DNA from: JBJELF01 sp051879015
Lineage (GTDB): Bacteria > Bacillota > Clostridia > Lachnospirales > Lachnospiraceae
Reading direction: 5' to 3'
DNA: 20,187 nucleotides
Assembly: GCA_051879015.1 (NCBI GenBank)
Contig: JBJELF010000045.1
Location: 1 to 20,187 of the forward strand
The position numbers and the translations under genes are program-made. Shown one piece after another: positions 1-7,499 of this stretch (the first letter of the stretch is position 1; each line of letters opens with the position of its first letter). Under the pieces are notes generated by a model. The model had not been told where the DNA came from, did no database searches, and was given only the letters and a program-made list of their open reading frames with translations.

Positions 1-44
1 AAGTGGTTCTGTCAAGTATTTTTTCCTGACAAAACCACTTTTTT
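1..44 (+). terminator. Intrinsic terminator at the window edge, possibly bidirectional
   Basis: Arms 1-14 and 27-40 pair over 14 positions with one C/A mismatch (9 with 32). The loop is 12 nt and a T6 tract follows at 39-44 on the plus strand. It would end a plus-strand transcript entering from outside the window. It may also stop the minus-strand kduD transcript, whose stop codon lies 56 bp away, but the tail on that strand is outside the window. Confidence 0.7.
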
Positions 45-99
45 ATTGATTTCTTATCACTCTTCCCGACTGGAACTCATTCTAAATAGACATATCCTT

Positions 100-861
100 T
101 TAGCGAGCCAACCATCCGCCATCCACTGCAAGCGTAAATCCATTCACATAGGCAGATGCATCCGATGCCAAAAATACTACAGCTCCCATCATATCCTCTG
201 GTGTCCCCCATCTGCCCGCTGGAATGCGACCCAAAATTTCCTCACTGCGGTTTTCATCTTGACGGAGTGCTGTGGTATTGTTGGTAGCCATGTATCCTGG
301 CGCAATGGCATTCGCATTAATTCCATATTTTGCCCACTCATTTGCCATAGATTTCGTCATGCCAAGAACAGCGCTCTTACTTGCTGCGTAAGATGGCACA
401 CGGAATCCCCCCTGATAGGACAACATCGATGCAATATTAATAATCTTTCCGCCAGTACCCTGTGCGATATACTGTCTTGCAGCAGCCTGACTCAAAAAGA
501 AGGTTAATTTTTGATTAATAAAAATAACACTGTCCCACTCTTCTTCTGTAAAATTAATCGCATCATCTCTTTTAATAATACCTGCGTTGTTTACCAAAAT
601 ATCCATTCTGCCAAACTGAGCTACCGTCTCCTTGATAATACGCTCCACTGGCTCCATCGAAGACAAATCTGCCTTGATAAAGAAGAACTCGCCTCCCACC
701 GACTCGACCTTCTGTGCAGTTTCTTCACAACTACGGCGTGCCACACCGACTACTTTTGCTCCAGCTTCCGCCAAAGCAACACACATTCCCTGCCCTAAAC
801 CTGTATTTGCACCAGTCACAACCGCTACTTTTCCATCTAAACGAAATAAATCCAAAATCAT
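100..861 (-). CDS. kduD: 2-dehydro-3-deoxy-D-gluconate 5-dehydrogenase (KduD-type SDR)
   Basis: This cytosolic NAD(P)-dependent short-chain dehydrogenase, 253 aa, interconverts 5-keto-4-deoxyuronate-derived diketogluconate and 2-keto-3-deoxygluconate in pectin and uronate breakdown. Visible are the cofactor loop TGANTGLG (16-23), NNAG (91-94), and the catalytic set N116, S145, Y158 and K162. The C-terminus (VNGFTLAVDGGWLAR) and the block ANAIAPGYMATNN closely match my memory of enterobacterial KduD, so the call is more specific than 'SDR'. An upstream in-frame ATG at 885 is rejected because the AGGAGG ribosome site lies inside that extension, just before the ATG at 861. It is monocistronic, with its own promoter and a terminator at 1-44. 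It fits functionally with uxuAB 3 kb away, although it is a separate transcript. Confidence 0.9.
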   Translation of the reverse strand: MILDLFRLDGKVAVVTGANTGLGQGMCVALAEAGAKVVGVARRSCEETAQKVESVGGEFFFIKADLSSMEPVERIIKETVAQFGRMDILVNNAGIIKRDDAINFTEEEWDSVIFINQKLTFFLSQAAARQYIAQGTGGKIINIASMLSYQGGFRVPSYAASKSAVLGMTKSMANEWAKYGINANAIAPGYMATNNTTALRQDENRSEEILGRIPAGRWGTPEDMMGAVVFLASDASAYVNGFTLAVDGGWLAR

Positions 862-921
862 TCCTTTTTCCTCCTGTTGTTTCATATTTTGAAATTACAC
901 ATCATATATTGTTTCAATTTC

Positions 922-949
922 ATTATACACATTTTTAGAAGAAAGGCAA
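922..949 (-). promoter_or_regulatory. SigA-type promoter of kduD
   Basis: On the minus strand, TTGCCT (949-944) and TATAAT (927-922) are separated by 16 bp, about 60 nt upstream of the kduD start. Between promoter and gene is an imperfect GAAATT/AATTTC inverted repeat that could be an operator; no known regulator site is assigned. Confidence 0.65.
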
Positions 950-1028
950 TCCTTTTTTGAAATTTTTACCAATTTTTTTCATTTTCATTGTTAATTTTTT
1001 AGCAATTTTGTCATACTTTTAACAAACT

Positions 1029-2021
1029 TTATTTCAAAGCTACCCGCAGCTGTTCACTCCATTCTTCTACTCGCTTCTCATCATCAAACCAGTATTCCTT
1101 TAAGAGCGGAATGAGCTCAAACTCTACTATTTCCCTCAACCAAGTTTCACTGCACTGTTTTTGATTGCAAAAATAACTGTGTCCAATAAGAAAATTCTCC
1201 CCCAAAGTTACATCCTGTGCGATTTCCTGATTTAATTTTTTTACAATTTCTATGAGTCGATCAAACTTCCGATATTGTAATCCTGCCTGATATCGCTTAA
1301 ACCCATCCGAATCAAAGGCTGGCTTCATCTCATAAAAACTGAACCTTCGTCTCAGTGCATAATCAATATTTGTTAAACTATGATCAGTACGATTCATCAT
1401 ACCAATCACATACACATTGCTCGGCACGGAAAAGGGCTGTTTCGTGTAAGCCAAAGAAATTGACTCTCCCCGCTTATCTGCCTCCAAAAGCACCATTAAC
1501 TCACCCAGAAGCCGACTAATATTACCTCGATTAATTTCATCAATCAGAAAAAAATAGTTATGCTCCAAATCCTTTGCTGCTTTCTTACAAAACTGATAAA
1601 AAATTCCAGCCTCCAGCTCAAAGCCCTCTTTCTTTGGTCGATAACCCATCATAAACTCTTCATAGGAATAACTTTGGTGAAACTGCACACTGGCAACACG
1701 CTCCTTATCCTTACAGCCCAAAATCACATAGGCAAGCCGCTTCGCCGTATAAGTCTTTCCTACACCTGGAGGTCCCTGCAAAATTAAATTTTTCTTTCGA
1801 AGCAATAACCGCTTTAAAGTTTGATATTCGTCAAAACTAAGATAAACCTCCTTCAAAAAATCTTCTTCTGTATAAGTATCCCCATCCTGCACTGGCTCCT
1901 CCTCTAAAATCCAAAGTGTTTCTTGTCGGAGAAAAATCTCTTCATATAAGTCCTCAATTTCACAATCCTGCATTTCTAAATTTATATTCCAATTTTCTTT
2001 CTCTACATTTTCTGATATCAT
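1029..2021 (-). CDS. Orphan McrB-like AAA+ NTPase
   Basis: This is a 330-aa AAA+ protein of the McrB (AAA_5) type. Walker A is GPPGVGKT (83-90) and Walker B with its McrB extension is FFLIDEINRGN (157-167). The motif MMNRTDHSL followed by YALRRRF corresponds to McrB's MNTADRSL and arginine-finger segment. In the type IV restriction system, McrB is a GTPase that forms hexamers and drives the McrC nuclease on modified DNA. Here the first 75 residues are acidic and resemble no DNA-binding domain I recognise, and there is no mcrC on either side. A TTG at 2051 would add ten residues, but the ATG at 2021 follows AAGAGAG and is preferred. The gene has its own promoter and a roughly 150-nt leader. 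Its role could be a remote-partner restriction motor, another AAA+ chaperone function, or a remnant; the NTPase call is firm and the function is not. Confidence 0.85.
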   Translation of the reverse strand: MISENVEKENWNINLEMQDCEIEDLYEEIFLRQETLWILEEEPVQDGDTYTEEDFLKEVYLSFDEYQTLKRLLLRKKNLILQGPPGVGKTYTAKRLAYVILGCKDKERVASVQFHQSYSYEEFMMGYRPKKEGFELEAGIFYQFCKKAAKDLEHNYFFLIDEINRGNISRLLGELMVLLEADKRGESISLAYTKQPFSVPSNVYVIGMMNRTDHSLTNIDYALRRRFSFYEMKPAFDSDGFKRYQAGLQYRKFDRLIEIVKKLNQEIAQDVTLGENFLIGHSYFCNQKQCSETWLREIVEFELIPLLKEYWFDDEKRVEEWSEQLRVALK

Positions 2022-2176
2022 ATTTTCTCTCTTTATTTGACGTTCTTTCAAAATGTTAGCCCCCTACTGACACATTTTATCGCAGTGATCCAGACAAAAC
2101 TTTCGGCTGCTGTACTACAAGATATTTCAATTTCGCTCAGTCTGCCCGCTTTGTATACTCCAGGAATCTATCCTTC
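2022..2176 (-). other. Long untranslated leader of the McrB-like gene
   Basis: About 150 nt separate the predicted transcription start from the ATG. I see no good coding frame on either strand and no riboswitch consensus I recognise (SAM, cobalamin, lysine, THF, c-di-GMP and T-box were considered). Possible pairing includes CAGAC with GTCTG. The segment may be a regulatory leader or a small RNA overlapping the gene. Confidence 0.35.
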
Positions 2177-2182
2177 TCATTT

Positions 2183-2211
2183 ATTATACCGACTTCCTAA
2201 AATTCGGTCAA
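2183..2211 (-). promoter_or_regulatory. Strong SigA-type promoter of the McrB-like gene
   Basis: TTGACC (2211-2206) and TATAAT (2188-2183) on the minus strand are separated by exactly 17 bp. The -35 box begins just after the T-run of the uxuB terminator, so the gene is transcriptionally isolated from uxuAB despite sharing its strand. Confidence 0.75.
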
Positions 2212-2247
2212 GAAAAAAGCTGTCACACGAAACCGTATGACAGCTTT
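2211..2247 (-). terminator. Intrinsic terminator of the uxuAB operon
   Basis: The stem AAAGCTGTCA (2247-2238) pairs with TGACAGCTTT (2225-2216), extended inward by three pairs after one mismatch. A T-rich tail TTTTTTCTT follows on the minus strand. It starts 23 bp past the uxuB stop codon. Confidence 0.85.
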
Positions 2248-2269
2248 CTATTATCTAAGTGTTGCTATA

Positions 2270-3883
2270 TTATCCAACGTACTTCTCCAATGTTTTTCTA
2301 ACAGCTCCAACACCAGCAATCATCTCTGTGAAATACTGGCAGACCAACGAAGCCAATCCAACCTCGTATAAATCTACACCAAAAATTGCCTTATTCTTCA
2401 ATACAGGTCCAATCTTGCGTTCCACATCAATTTCTGCGCCCAACTCAATATCAGCTACATATGGGCAAACAGTGGTCAACAATGGATCTGGGCTCAAAGT
2501 GAACTTATTTCCATTGTCATCAATTGCCATCAAATAACGCAGCCATCCTGCAAATACCAGAGGAATTAACTTGATATCTGCCACATTCAACTCAGGAGAA
2601 GCGGCATAAGCCTTGATGGTCTCGCCAAAACGGATTGCCAACTTCTGAGAAGTATCAGTTGCAATTCTTTGTGGAGTATCTGGCATAAATGGATTTGGCA
2701 CACGTACCTGCAGCACTTTATCGATAAATTCTTTCGGGTCAAGAATGCCAGGATTTACTACCACTGGAAGTCCTTCCGCATAACCAATTCCCTCAACCAA
2801 TTTGACTAAGGTTTCATCCTTCATTTCCTTAGAAATCAAATCATATCCCAACACACAGCCAAACACAGCCAACGCAGTATGCAGCGGATTCAGACAGGTA
2901 CAAACCTTCATCTTCTCTACCTTATCAACCGTTTCCTTGGTTGTGAACATCAAGCCACCCTTTTCCAGCTCAGGACGACCATTTGGAAATTCATCCTCAA
3001 TAACCAAATACTCACATTCCTCAGCATTTACAAATGGTGCAACATAAGTATTCTTGGAGGTAACGATTGGAGCCAAATCTTCTACATTGTCCTTCTGCAG
3101 CATTGCCAACACAGAACTGTCTGGTCTTGGTGTAATTTTGTCAATCATAGTCCATGGGAAGGATACTTTTGTCTTGTCATTGATATACTCTGCAAATCCA
3201 GCATCCACCTTTCCTTCCTTCACCCACTCATTAGCGATCGTACTGATTGCAGCATAGAGCTTGTCACCATTGTGAGAGCAGTTATCCATACTGACCATAG
3301 CAATCGGCTTTCTGCCCGCAGCATAGCGAGTATACAATAAAGAAGCAACTTTTCCCATGTAGCTATTTGGCTTCTCTGGACCATTTGCCAAGTCAGCTGC
3401 TACAGCAGGCATAATCTCACCCTTGCCGTTTACCAGACTATATCCCTTCTCGGTAATAGTAAAGCTTGCCATCTGTAAGGAATCCTGAGAAAAAATTTCT
3501 CTTAGACGACCAAACTCCGCAGCATTTGCAGAATCCAAGATTCGGGACTCTACCACACTGCCGACTACTGTCTTGTCAACAGTACCATTGGCTTTCAAAG
3601 TAGCCAAGATGGAATAATCATCATGGACACGGTTTACCTTTTCTACGATTTCATAGTCAAAACCTTCTGCCACAATCAAACCTCTGTCAATAACACCGGC
3701 ATTCAAAAGATTCTGAGCTACATTGGCCTGAAATGCACGAAACAGATTACCCGCACCAAAATGAATCCACATTGGATTTTCCTTCGTTCTCTGTGCCACT
3801 GCCTGACGGTCAAACTGAGGCAAAGCGTATCCAGCTGCAATCCAACTCTCTCTATCCTTCAATCCATTTTCATTTAACTGCAT
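2270..3883 (-). CDS. uxuB: Fructuronate reductase / mannitol dehydrogenase family protein
   Basis: This 537-aa polyol dehydrogenase-family enzyme likely reduces D-fructuronate to D-mannonate with NADH in glucuronate catabolism. The nucleotide-binding segment is HFGAGNLFRAF (41-51). Family motifs SMDNCSHNG (198-206) and a K-N-H active-site block (K326, N332, H335 in KMKVCTCLNPLHT) are present. It is longer than E. coli UxuB (486 aa), as I recall for Firmicute members. The upstream TTG at 3901 is rejected because GAGAGGAG sits ideally before the ATG at 3883. It begins 14 bp after the uxuA stop, so the two are co-transcribed and supply consecutive steps. Tagaturonate reductase (UxaB) or mannitol dehydrogenase would share these motifs; the uxuA neighbour decides for UxuB. 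Confidence 0.87.
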   Translation of the reverse strand: MQLNENGLKDRESWIAAGYALPQFDRQAVAQRTKENPMWIHFGAGNLFRAFQANVAQNLLNAGVIDRGLIVAEGFDYEIVEKVNRVHDDYSILATLKANGTVDKTVVGSVVESRILDSANAAEFGRLREIFSQDSLQMASFTITEKGYSLVNGKGEIMPAVAADLANGPEKPNSYMGKVASLLYTRYAAGRKPIAMVSMDNCSHNGDKLYAAISTIANEWVKEGKVDAGFAEYINDKTKVSFPWTMIDKITPRPDSSVLAMLQKDNVEDLAPIVTSKNTYVAPFVNAEECEYLVIEDEFPNGRPELEKGGLMFTTKETVDKVEKMKVCTCLNPLHTALAVFGCVLGYDLISKEMKDETLVKLVEGIGYAEGLPVVVNPGILDPKEFIDKVLQVRVPNPFMPDTPQRIATDTSQKLAIRFGETIKAYAASPELNVADIKLIPLVFAGWLRYLMAIDDNGNKFTLSPDPLLTTVCPYVADIELGAEIDVERKIGPVLKNKAIFGVDLYEVGLASLVCQYFTEMIAGVGAVRKTLEKYVG

Positions 3884-3897
3884 AGTCTTCTCCTCTC

Positions 3898-4971
3898 TCA
3901 ACCTCTTTTGGCACTCTTGTCAATTGCTTCCCAAAGACCATTGAGATAAGTTGCACCCAAAGCACGGTCATACAAACCATAGCCTGGCATAGCTACCTCA
4001 TCCCAAATCATTCTTCCATGGTCAGGACGGATTGGACCAGTAAAGCCAATGTCATACAGAGCCTTCATAATCTCGTACATATCGAAGGTACCATCAGAGG
4101 AGAGATGTGCAGCCTCTTCAAAATTGGTAGGAGTGATAAACTTCAAATTGCGAACATGAGCAAAATGAATTCTTCCCTTCAGAGAACGAATCATATCAGG
4201 AAGATCATTCTCCAAATTAGTACCATAAGAACCAGAGCAGAATGTTACACCATTGTGAGGATTGTCCACCATACTCATCATGCGAAGGATATTCTTCTTA
4301 TTGATAATGATACGAGGCAGACCAAATACGCTCCAAGCTGGGTCATCTGGATGAATTGCCATATTGATATCATATTTATCACATACTGGCATAATTTTTT
4401 CCAGGAAATACTTCAGATTTGCAAATAATTTCTCATCATCCACATCCTTGTACATCTCAAATAACTCTTTTACGCGAGCCATACGTTCTGGCTCCCAGCC
4501 TGGCATTACAGTACCATTCATATCGCCAGCGATAGACTCAAACATTCTCTCAGGATCAATGGCGTCTACTGCCTCCTGCGTATAAGCCAACACAGTGGAA
4601 CCGTCCGGTCTCACACGAGCCAGTTCAGTACGAGTCCAGTCAAACACAGGCATAAAATTGTAACATACCAAATGAATATCTTCTTTGCCCAAATTTTCTA
4701 AAGTTTCGATATAATTTGCAATATACTGCTCTCTCTCAGGTGCCCCCGTCTTAATTGCATCGTGAATATTGACACTCTCAATACCTGCAATGTGAAGACC
4801 AGCAGCCTCCACTTCATCCTTCAATGCGCGAATACGCTCTCTGCTCCACACTTCCCCTGGAGTGGTGTCATATAAAGTTGTGATAACTCCAGTCACACCT
4901 GGAATCTGTCTAATTTGCTTCAAAGTTACGGTATCAAACTTAGAACCATACCATCTCAATGTCATTTCCAT
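3898..4971 (-). CDS. uxuA: D-mannonate dehydratase
   Basis: The enzyme dehydrates D-mannonate to 2-keto-3-deoxygluconate in the cytosol, the step after UxuB in glucuronate breakdown. At 357 aa it has typical UxuA features: the opening TLRWYG block, metal and substrate blocks HPDDP (207-211), FCSGSYG (244-250), HVRN (272-275) and RPDHGR (315-320), all in TIM-barrel order. A TTG four codons upstream (4983) is also open. The ATG at 4971 is preferred because the protein then starts just before the conserved TLRWYG block, although its ribosome site (GAAAGG) is about 12 nt away. It is the first gene of the uxuAB operon and is divergent from an AraC-family regulator. A short hairpin (CATGC/GCATG, 4991-5005) lies in the leader. 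Confidence 0.95.
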   Translation of the reverse strand: MEMTLRWYGSKFDTVTLKQIRQIPGVTGVITTLYDTTPGEVWSRERIRALKDEVEAAGLHIAGIESVNIHDAIKTGAPEREQYIANYIETLENLGKEDIHLVCYNFMPVFDWTRTELARVRPDGSTVLAYTQEAVDAIDPERMFESIAGDMNGTVMPGWEPERMARVKELFEMYKDVDDEKLFANLKYFLEKIMPVCDKYDINMAIHPDDPAWSVFGLPRIIINKKNILRMMSMVDNPHNGVTFCSGSYGTNLENDLPDMIRSLKGRIHFAHVRNLKFITPTNFEEAAHLSSDGTFDMYEIMKALYDIGFTGPIRPDHGRMIWDEVAMPGYGLYDRALGATYLNGLWEAIDKSAKRG

Positions 4972-5068
4972 AGCAATTACCAACCTTTCTCATGCCGTAA
5001 GCATGTTATTTTTCCTACTTAGCTAAGCTATCCTTGCCCCGCCTTTTCTCTTGTAGGTTTATGACAAT

Positions 5069-5074
5069 AGTATA
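5069..5074 (-). promoter_or_regulatory. Predicted -10 box of the uxuAB promoter, with poor -35
   Basis: TATACT lies on the minus strand at 5074-5069. There is no good -35 match 16-18 bp upstream, as expected for an activator-dependent promoter. The palindrome at 5102-5120 would centre near -49 of the implied start, a usual position for an AraC-family activator. Confidence 0.5.
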
Positions 5075-5101
5075 ACTTATTTTTCCATTTTAATCCATTC
5101 A

Positions 5102-5120
5102 AATGTTTGTTGTAAACATT
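5102..5120. promoter_or_regulatory. Candidate operator for the AraC-family regulator
   Basis: The perfect inverted repeat AATGTTT-GTTGT-AAACATT has 7-bp arms and a 5-bp centre. A further AAATGTTTG half-site lies at 5173-5181, next to the regulator's ribosome site. The palindrome ends inside the regulator's -35 box, so binding could repress its own gene while activating the divergent uxuAB operon. This role is inferred from position only. Confidence 0.5.
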
Positions 5121-5147
5121 GCAAAAATTGCTCTTTTCGGTTATACT
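5119..5147 (+). promoter_or_regulatory. SigA-type promoter of the AraC-family regulator gene
   Basis: TTGCAA (5119-5124) and TATACT (5142-5147) are separated by 17 bp, about 45 nt before the start codon. The -35 overlaps the end of the palindrome at 5102-5120. Confidence 0.65.
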
Positions 5148-5192
5148 GTAGAAAATCTCAATAAAAATATGTAAATGTTTGGAGAAAATGCC

Positions 5193-6089
5193 ATGAAAAA
5201 AAATTTGCAGACCGCCTTTAGTACCAGACAATATATGATTTCAAATGATTTTGAAATCTACTACTACAATGATACTCAGCTGAAACGAGTCAATCATCAC
5301 ACCCATGACTACTATGAATTTTATTTCTTTTTAGAAGGAGATGTGTCCATCCACATTAATGAGCAAGCCTTTACCCTGCAAACTGGTGATGTTATTTTAA
5401 TTCCCCCCAATATTTCTCACTACTGCACCATTCAAAATCATCAAATTCCCTATCGCCGATTTATTTTCTGGATCAGTCAGGACTACTACAATCAACTATT
5501 GAAAACTTCATCTGATTATGGCTATCTTGTTCAATATGTCATCGAAAAAAAAGACTATATTTTTCACTACGACCCCATCTCCTTCAATGCTTTGCAATCC
5601 AAAGTATTTCAACTCCTCGAAGAAGTACATTCCCAACGCTTTGGAAGAGAAGCAAAAATATCTCTCTGTGTCGGAGATTTGGTATTACACATTAATCGTA
5701 CTATTTACGAGCGCCATCATCCCAAGTCACCCAAAGAGGAGTTTCGCCTCTATCAAAATCTTATTACCTATATAGAAACTAATCTGGAGAATGAATTATC
5801 CCTTGATATTCTTGCCAAACAATTTTTTGTGAGTAAATATTATATTTCTCATGTTTTTAAAGAAAATATTGGACTATCCATTCACCAATATATCATAAAA
5901 AAAAGATTGGCTGCCTGCCGCGATGCTATTATCAGCCAAGTTCCCATCAGTGAAGCATACCTGCAATATGGTTTTTCAAATTACTCCAGCTTTTTTCGCT
6001 CTTTCAAAAAAGAATATGGACTTTCACCAAAAGAATACAAGGAGCTTTACTCTGATGTCGAAATTCACTATAATTCACAATCAAAATAA
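5193..6089 (+). CDS. AraC-family transcriptional regulator with cupin sensor domain
   Basis: This 299-aa regulator has an N-terminal cupin-like sensor (HTHDYYEFYF near residues 35-45, then LQTGDVILIPPN). A C-terminal AraC/XylS double helix-turn-helix (about 195-290) includes LSLDILAKQFFVSKYYISHVFK, split here only in description, and ends in the family signature block FRSFKKEYGLSPKEYKE. The ATG at 5193 is chosen over 5175 because TTTGGAG lies 8 nt before it, inside the longer version. It is divergent from uxuA with a 221-bp shared regulatory region containing a palindrome, so it is probably the local activator of uxuAB responding to a uronate or intermediate. The ligand cannot be read from sequence. 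Confidence 0.9.
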   Translation: MKKNLQTAFSTRQYMISNDFEIYYYNDTQLKRVNHHTHDYYEFYFFLEGDVSIHINEQAFTLQTGDVILIPPNISHYCTIQNHQIPYRRFIFWISQDYYNQLLKTSSDYGYLVQYVIEKKDYIFHYDPISFNALQSKVFQLLEEVHSQRFGREAKISLCVGDLVLHINRTIYERHHPKSPKEEFRLYQNLITYIETNLENELSLDILAKQFFVSKYYISHVFKENIGLSIHQYIIKKRLAACRDAIISQVPISEAYLQYGFSNYSSFFRSFKKEYGLSPKEYKELYSDVEIHYNSQSK

Positions 6090-6135
6090 CATGATACAAA
6101 ATTGTCAACCTATCAGGAAACTTCATCGATTTCAG

Positions 6136-6164
6136 TTGATTTTTTAGGAAAATTATGGTACTCT
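6136..6164 (+). promoter_or_regulatory. Possible promoter of the XRE-family gene
   Basis: TTGATT (6136-6141) and TACTCT (6159-6164) are separated by 17 bp, about 42 nt before the ribosome site region. The -10 box is a weak match. Confidence 0.4.
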
Positions 6165-6212
6165 TAAAAAGCGTGTTGTGGGATGGAAAGAGATAAAATC
6201 AGGAGGTACAGT

Positions 6213-6599
6213 ATGACGGAACCAATGTATGTATCAATTGACTTAGAAGCAACAGGACAAAGACTCAAACAGCTGATGAATTCACGTGGATATACTGTGA
6301 AGCAAATTCAACAAGTGATGGGCTTTGAAAATCCACAGGCAGTGTATAAGTGGCTTTCGGGAAAATCCCTTCCTCGAATTGACAATTTACTGATTTTAAG
6401 TATCCTTTTTGAGACACCAATTAATAGCCTTCTCGTCATCAATGGCGAGAAGGCCATTGCTGTTGATGGAGATTTATTCCAAATACTTTCCCTCCTCACA
6501 GATTTGCTCTATTGCTCCATCCTCAATCAGATAAGCTTCCCCAAAAATAGTCTCCTCTCCATCTACAGACAAGACAAAACTGCCGTCTACCAGACATAA
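6213..6599 (+). CDS. Small XRE-family helix-turn-helix regulator with an overlapping tail
   Basis: The 128-aa product has an XRE-type DNA-binding domain over about residues 10-65. TGQRLKQLMNSRGYTVKQIQ is followed by PQAVYKWLSGKSLPRIDNLL, which matches small one-domain regulators I know from clostridia. ATG 6213 is chosen because AGGAGG sits 6 nt upstream; ATG 6183 has no such site. Most relatives I recall end shortly after the helical domain. Here the last 42 codons or so run antisense into the 3' end of the convergent peptidase gene (126-bp overlap) and look hydrophobic and low in conserved character. The frame may have lost its original stop. A 9-bp perfect hairpin (6427-6454) lies just before the overlap. 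DNA binding is likely; its targets are unknown. Confidence 0.75.
   Translation: MTEPMYVSIDLEATGQRLKQLMNSRGYTVKQIQQVMGFENPQAVYKWLSGKSLPRIDNLLILSILFETPINSLLVINGEKAIAVDGDLFQILSLLTDLLYCSILNQISFPKNSLLSIYRQDKTAVYQT
6427..6454. repeat. Inverted repeat between the convergent XRE and peptidase genes
   Basis: GCCTTCTCG (6427-6435) and CGAGAAGGC (6446-6454) are perfectly complementary with a 10-nt loop. Neither side has a T-run, so it is not a standard intrinsic terminator, but it sits 20 bp past the peptidase stop codon and could reduce read-through in the convergent arrangement. Confidence 0.5.
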
Positions 6600-7202
6600 A
6601 AACTGATTTCCTATGCTGTCCTCAAAGGCAATATCCTCGATAACTCTCTGTCCATCCAAAATCTCCGACTTAATCTTTTGATAATGAGGGATAATCATCA
6701 ATTTAGTCAACCCTAAGCCTGGAAGCCAGCGCTGATAATCTGGATCAATCGCTTCTCCTGGTAATTCCGGCTCTGCATAAACCACATCCGCACTGTTCAT
6801 ACTTCCTGCACTGATTCCAATCACAATCCCATCAAAATGCTCCATGATTTTGCGCAGATGCATTCTCTCAAAAAAAGCATGCTGCGTAGGCACATGTCCA
6901 CCAGAAAGAATAACCACATCGCTTTCCGCAACAAACTCTTCAATAAATTCTTCATTTCTCGAATCGCAGGCGATAATTTCAGACAGAGTTAAATCATCTG
7001 CCTCAAAGGCAAGTCGGAAATCTTCCACCATCTCATCATTGCGCTCATAGTTTTCTTCTTCTGGATAAGCACAAATGATAAGACATTTACTTTCTGGTTT
7101 CCAAACCTCCTTCAGACAATCCACAAATCCATTTTGATTATTGAAATAAAACGGAATTTCATCACCCTCTCTGCAAGGACTGCTTGTTAAAAATAAAACC
7201 AT
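6474..7202 (-). CDS. Peptidase E-like S51 family hydrolase
   Basis: This 242-aa cytosolic protein belongs to the S51 / class I glutamine amidotransferase-like fold, as in aspartyl dipeptidase PepE, which cleaves Asp-X dipeptides. The nucleophile elbow GISAGS places Ser131, SGGH (100-103) is the oxyanion-side loop, and a candidate catalytic His lies in IIPHYQK near 175. Length is normal for the family. Start ATG 7202 follows AGGAGG by 8 nt. The 3' end overlaps the convergent XRE gene by 126 bp. Cyanophycinases share the fold, but their nucleophile motif is usually followed by Ala rather than Ser-Met-Asn, so PepE-like is preferred. The substrate is not proven by sequence. Confidence 0.85.
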   Translation of the reverse strand: MVLFLTSSPCREGDEIPFYFNNQNGFVDCLKEVWKPESKCLIICAYPEEENYERNDEMVEDFRLAFEADDLTLSEIIACDSRNEEFIEEFVAESDVVILSGGHVPTQHAFFERMHLRKIMEHFDGIVIGISAGSMNSADVVYAEPELPGEAIDPDYQRWLPGLGLTKLMIIPHYQKIKSEILDGQRVIEDIAFEDSIGNQFLCLVDGSFVLSVDGEETIFGEAYLIEDGAIEQICEEGKYLE

Positions 7203-7229
7203 ACACCATTCCTCCTTTGCTTATTTTTT

Positions 7230-7267
7230 AACTGACATGTCTGCTTCGCAGGCAGCAGCAAGCATAA
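7230..7267 (-). repeat. Hairpin element at the 5' end of the peptidase mRNA (copy 1)
   Basis: Read on the minus strand this begins TTATGCTTGC, continues through a 10-nt extra block, and then has TGCGAAGCAGACAT and AGTT. The same ordered pieces occur at 9061-9088 before the esterase gene, without the extra block. CTGC-GAA-GCAG can fold as a tight hairpin. It lies at the predicted transcription start, about 30-65 nt before the start codon. Confidence 0.5.
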
Positions 7268-7271
7268 CCAC

Positions 7272-7300
7272 AGTTTACTCTAAAATCTTTTTATTGTAAA
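7272..7300 (-). promoter_or_regulatory. Promoter of the peptidase E-like gene
   Basis: TTTACA (7300-7295) and TAAACT (7277-7272) on the minus strand are separated by 17 bp. The implied start lies at the upstream end of the hairpin element 7230-7267. Confidence 0.55.
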
Positions 7301-7395
7301 GAAGCAAAGAAAATTTAATTTTTTATATATTTTATTTATTTTTTAACATTTTATTACTTTTTATTAAAATTGCTCAGAAAAATTTTAATTTTTTG

Positions 7396-7424
7396 TTGCT
7401 TTTGCAGGAGAAATGAGTTATACT
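7396..7424 (+). promoter_or_regulatory. Promoter of the alpha/beta hydrolase gene
   Basis: TTGCTT (7396-7401) and TATACT (7419-7424) are separated by 17 bp. Upstream, 7306-7396 is an A/T tract of about 90 bp that may act as an UP-like element. The divergent spacer 7203-7499 otherwise holds only the peptidase promoter and two short repeats. Confidence 0.55.
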
Positions 7425-7450
7425 AATGTTAATTTAGGATGTTGGGGTGA

Positions 7451-7475
7451 ATATGACCTTTTGACCCTGGTATCA
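7451..7475 (+). repeat. Dispersed repeat, copy A (half element)
   Basis: TATGACCTTTTGACCCTGG followed by TATCA matches the right-hand part of the full palindromic copy at 10868-10926 and of the inverted copy at 8871-8920. Only one arm is present. It lies in the leader of the hydrolase gene just after the predicted transcription start. Confidence 0.6.
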
Positions 7476-7499
7476 ATTTATGGAAGGAAGTTTTTATCG

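Noticed and set aside
2037..2240. 67-codon plus-strand frame over the McrB leader and uxuB terminator
   Set aside because: It is antisense to a strong promoter and a terminator stem and has no ribosome site.
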